Part shown: positions 63,789 through 64,000 of the stretch, piece after piece
Numbering within the stretch: the stretch's first letter is position 1
Layout: each line of letters begins with the position of its first letter
Assembly: GCA_016795485.1 (NCBI GenBank)
Contig: JAEUHM010000058.1
Location: forward strand, 154,184-218,183
Length of the DNA: 64,000 bases
Source of the DNA: Verrucomicrobiaceae bacterium
GTDB lineage: Bacteria; Verrucomicrobiota; Verrucomicrobiia; Verrucomicrobiales; Verrucomicrobiaceae
Direction: 5' to 3'
Program-made: the position numbers and the translations under genes
The notes under the pieces: model-generated
Seen by the model: only the letters and a program-made list of their open reading frames with translations
Told to the model about the DNA's origin: nothing
Databases searched by the model: none

Positions 63789-64000
63789 TCAGGTCTGATC
63801 TTGGAGAACGCGGAGTTGTGGCATCTTAGTAGGTGTGGGTTGCGGCACAGACCCGTCCCAGGTCAGGCTGGAATCCCAGCGCAAAGGCTGGCCTTGCGCG
63901 TCGATTCCATCCCAAGTGAGAGGAGAAGTGGCCATGTGGTTGTGGTTTGGCTTAGGTTTGGATTGCGGGTCGTGCGTGTAGGTCCAGCGCCCTCGACCCT
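63789..64000 (-). CDS. Possible gene end with LTWDG repeats (runs off window edge)
   Basis: On the reverse strand one frame is open from the window edge to a TGA at 63789-63791. It reads as coding from an internal ATG at 63935 (48 residues: MATSPLTWDGIDAQGQPLRW and onward), with two LTWDG units and an LRWDS between them. The upstream part in the same frame (TYTHDPQSKPKPNHNH) is open to the edge, so the gene may be longer. Either a 48-aa protein or the C-terminus of a larger one is possible. The family is not recognised; the short tryptophan repeat is the only clear feature. Confidence 0.4.
   Translation of the reverse strand, partial: GRGRWTYTHDPQSKPKPNHNHMATSPLTWDGIDAQGQPLRWDSSLTWDGSVPQPTPTKMPQLRVLQDQT

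Overview
The window looks like a chromosomal segment of a GC-rich Gram-negative bacterium, most likely a Verrucomicrobiota member (Prosthecobacter/Verrucomicrobiaceae-like). The evidence is the very long secreted proteins built from Ig-like, Calx-beta, delta-60 and He_PIG-type repeats, the M64 and metzincin peptidases, a ThuA-domain protein, and an ordinary set of diderm housekeeping genes (glnD, apt, hemA, hemC, recG, a trypsin/PDZ protease). This is inference from gene style; there is no rRNA or other taxonomic marker in the window.

Region 1 (2-14518, + strand) is one tightly packed operon, cut by the left edge. It has a MoxR-type AAA+ ATPase next to a DUF58/vWA-like protein. Around them are large proteins I cannot name: a secreted 1454-aa protein, a multi-pass 1004-aa membrane protein, a 935-aa soluble protein, and a single-pass protein whose outer domain looks like a degenerate formylglycine-generating-enzyme (FGE/C-type lectin) fold. 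It reads as an envelope-spanning MoxR/vWA chaperone machine with unusual partners.

Region 2 (about 14.5-33.8 kb, almost all - strand) is a defence island ending close to the 3' end of a tRNA-Ser(GCU). In transcription order it holds: a DUF1998 DEAD/DEAH helicase, a SNF2 helicase and an Eco57I-type DNA methyltransferase (a DISARM-like trio); a RES-domain protein; a Pycsar pair (cyclic-nucleotide-activated TIR effector plus nucleotidyl cyclase); a HipA kinase split into catalytic and N-terminal subunits in unusual order; a putative restriction-endonuclease-like protein; and a DUF3293 protein. Gene spacing is 1-21 nt or a short overlap throughout, so the whole 18 kb could be one transcript. A decayed copy of the methyltransferase 3' end lies beyond the last gene (14892-15035), so the RES/Pycsar/Hip cassette sits between two direct copies of that sequence.

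Region 3 (33.9-49.1 kb) carries a glucosamine-6-phosphate deaminase-like gene and a secreted/surface set: a small exported protein, a 1628-aa M64-peptidase/Ig protein, a ThuA-domain protein, an orphan LutB-type iron-sulfur protein and a 2012-aa metzincin/Calx-beta/delta-60 protein. The two giant proteins share a related C-terminal module.

Region 4 (49.1-64 kb) is housekeeping: glnD-apt (-), a divergent hemX/ccsA-like-hemA-hemC-TPR lipoprotein run (+), an iron-containing alcohol dehydrogenase (-), a D,D-carboxypeptidase lipoprotein (+), a SirB1-family protein (-), recG and a membrane-anchored trypsin/PDZ protease (+), and a short CorA-like transporter (-). A small open frame continues off the right edge.
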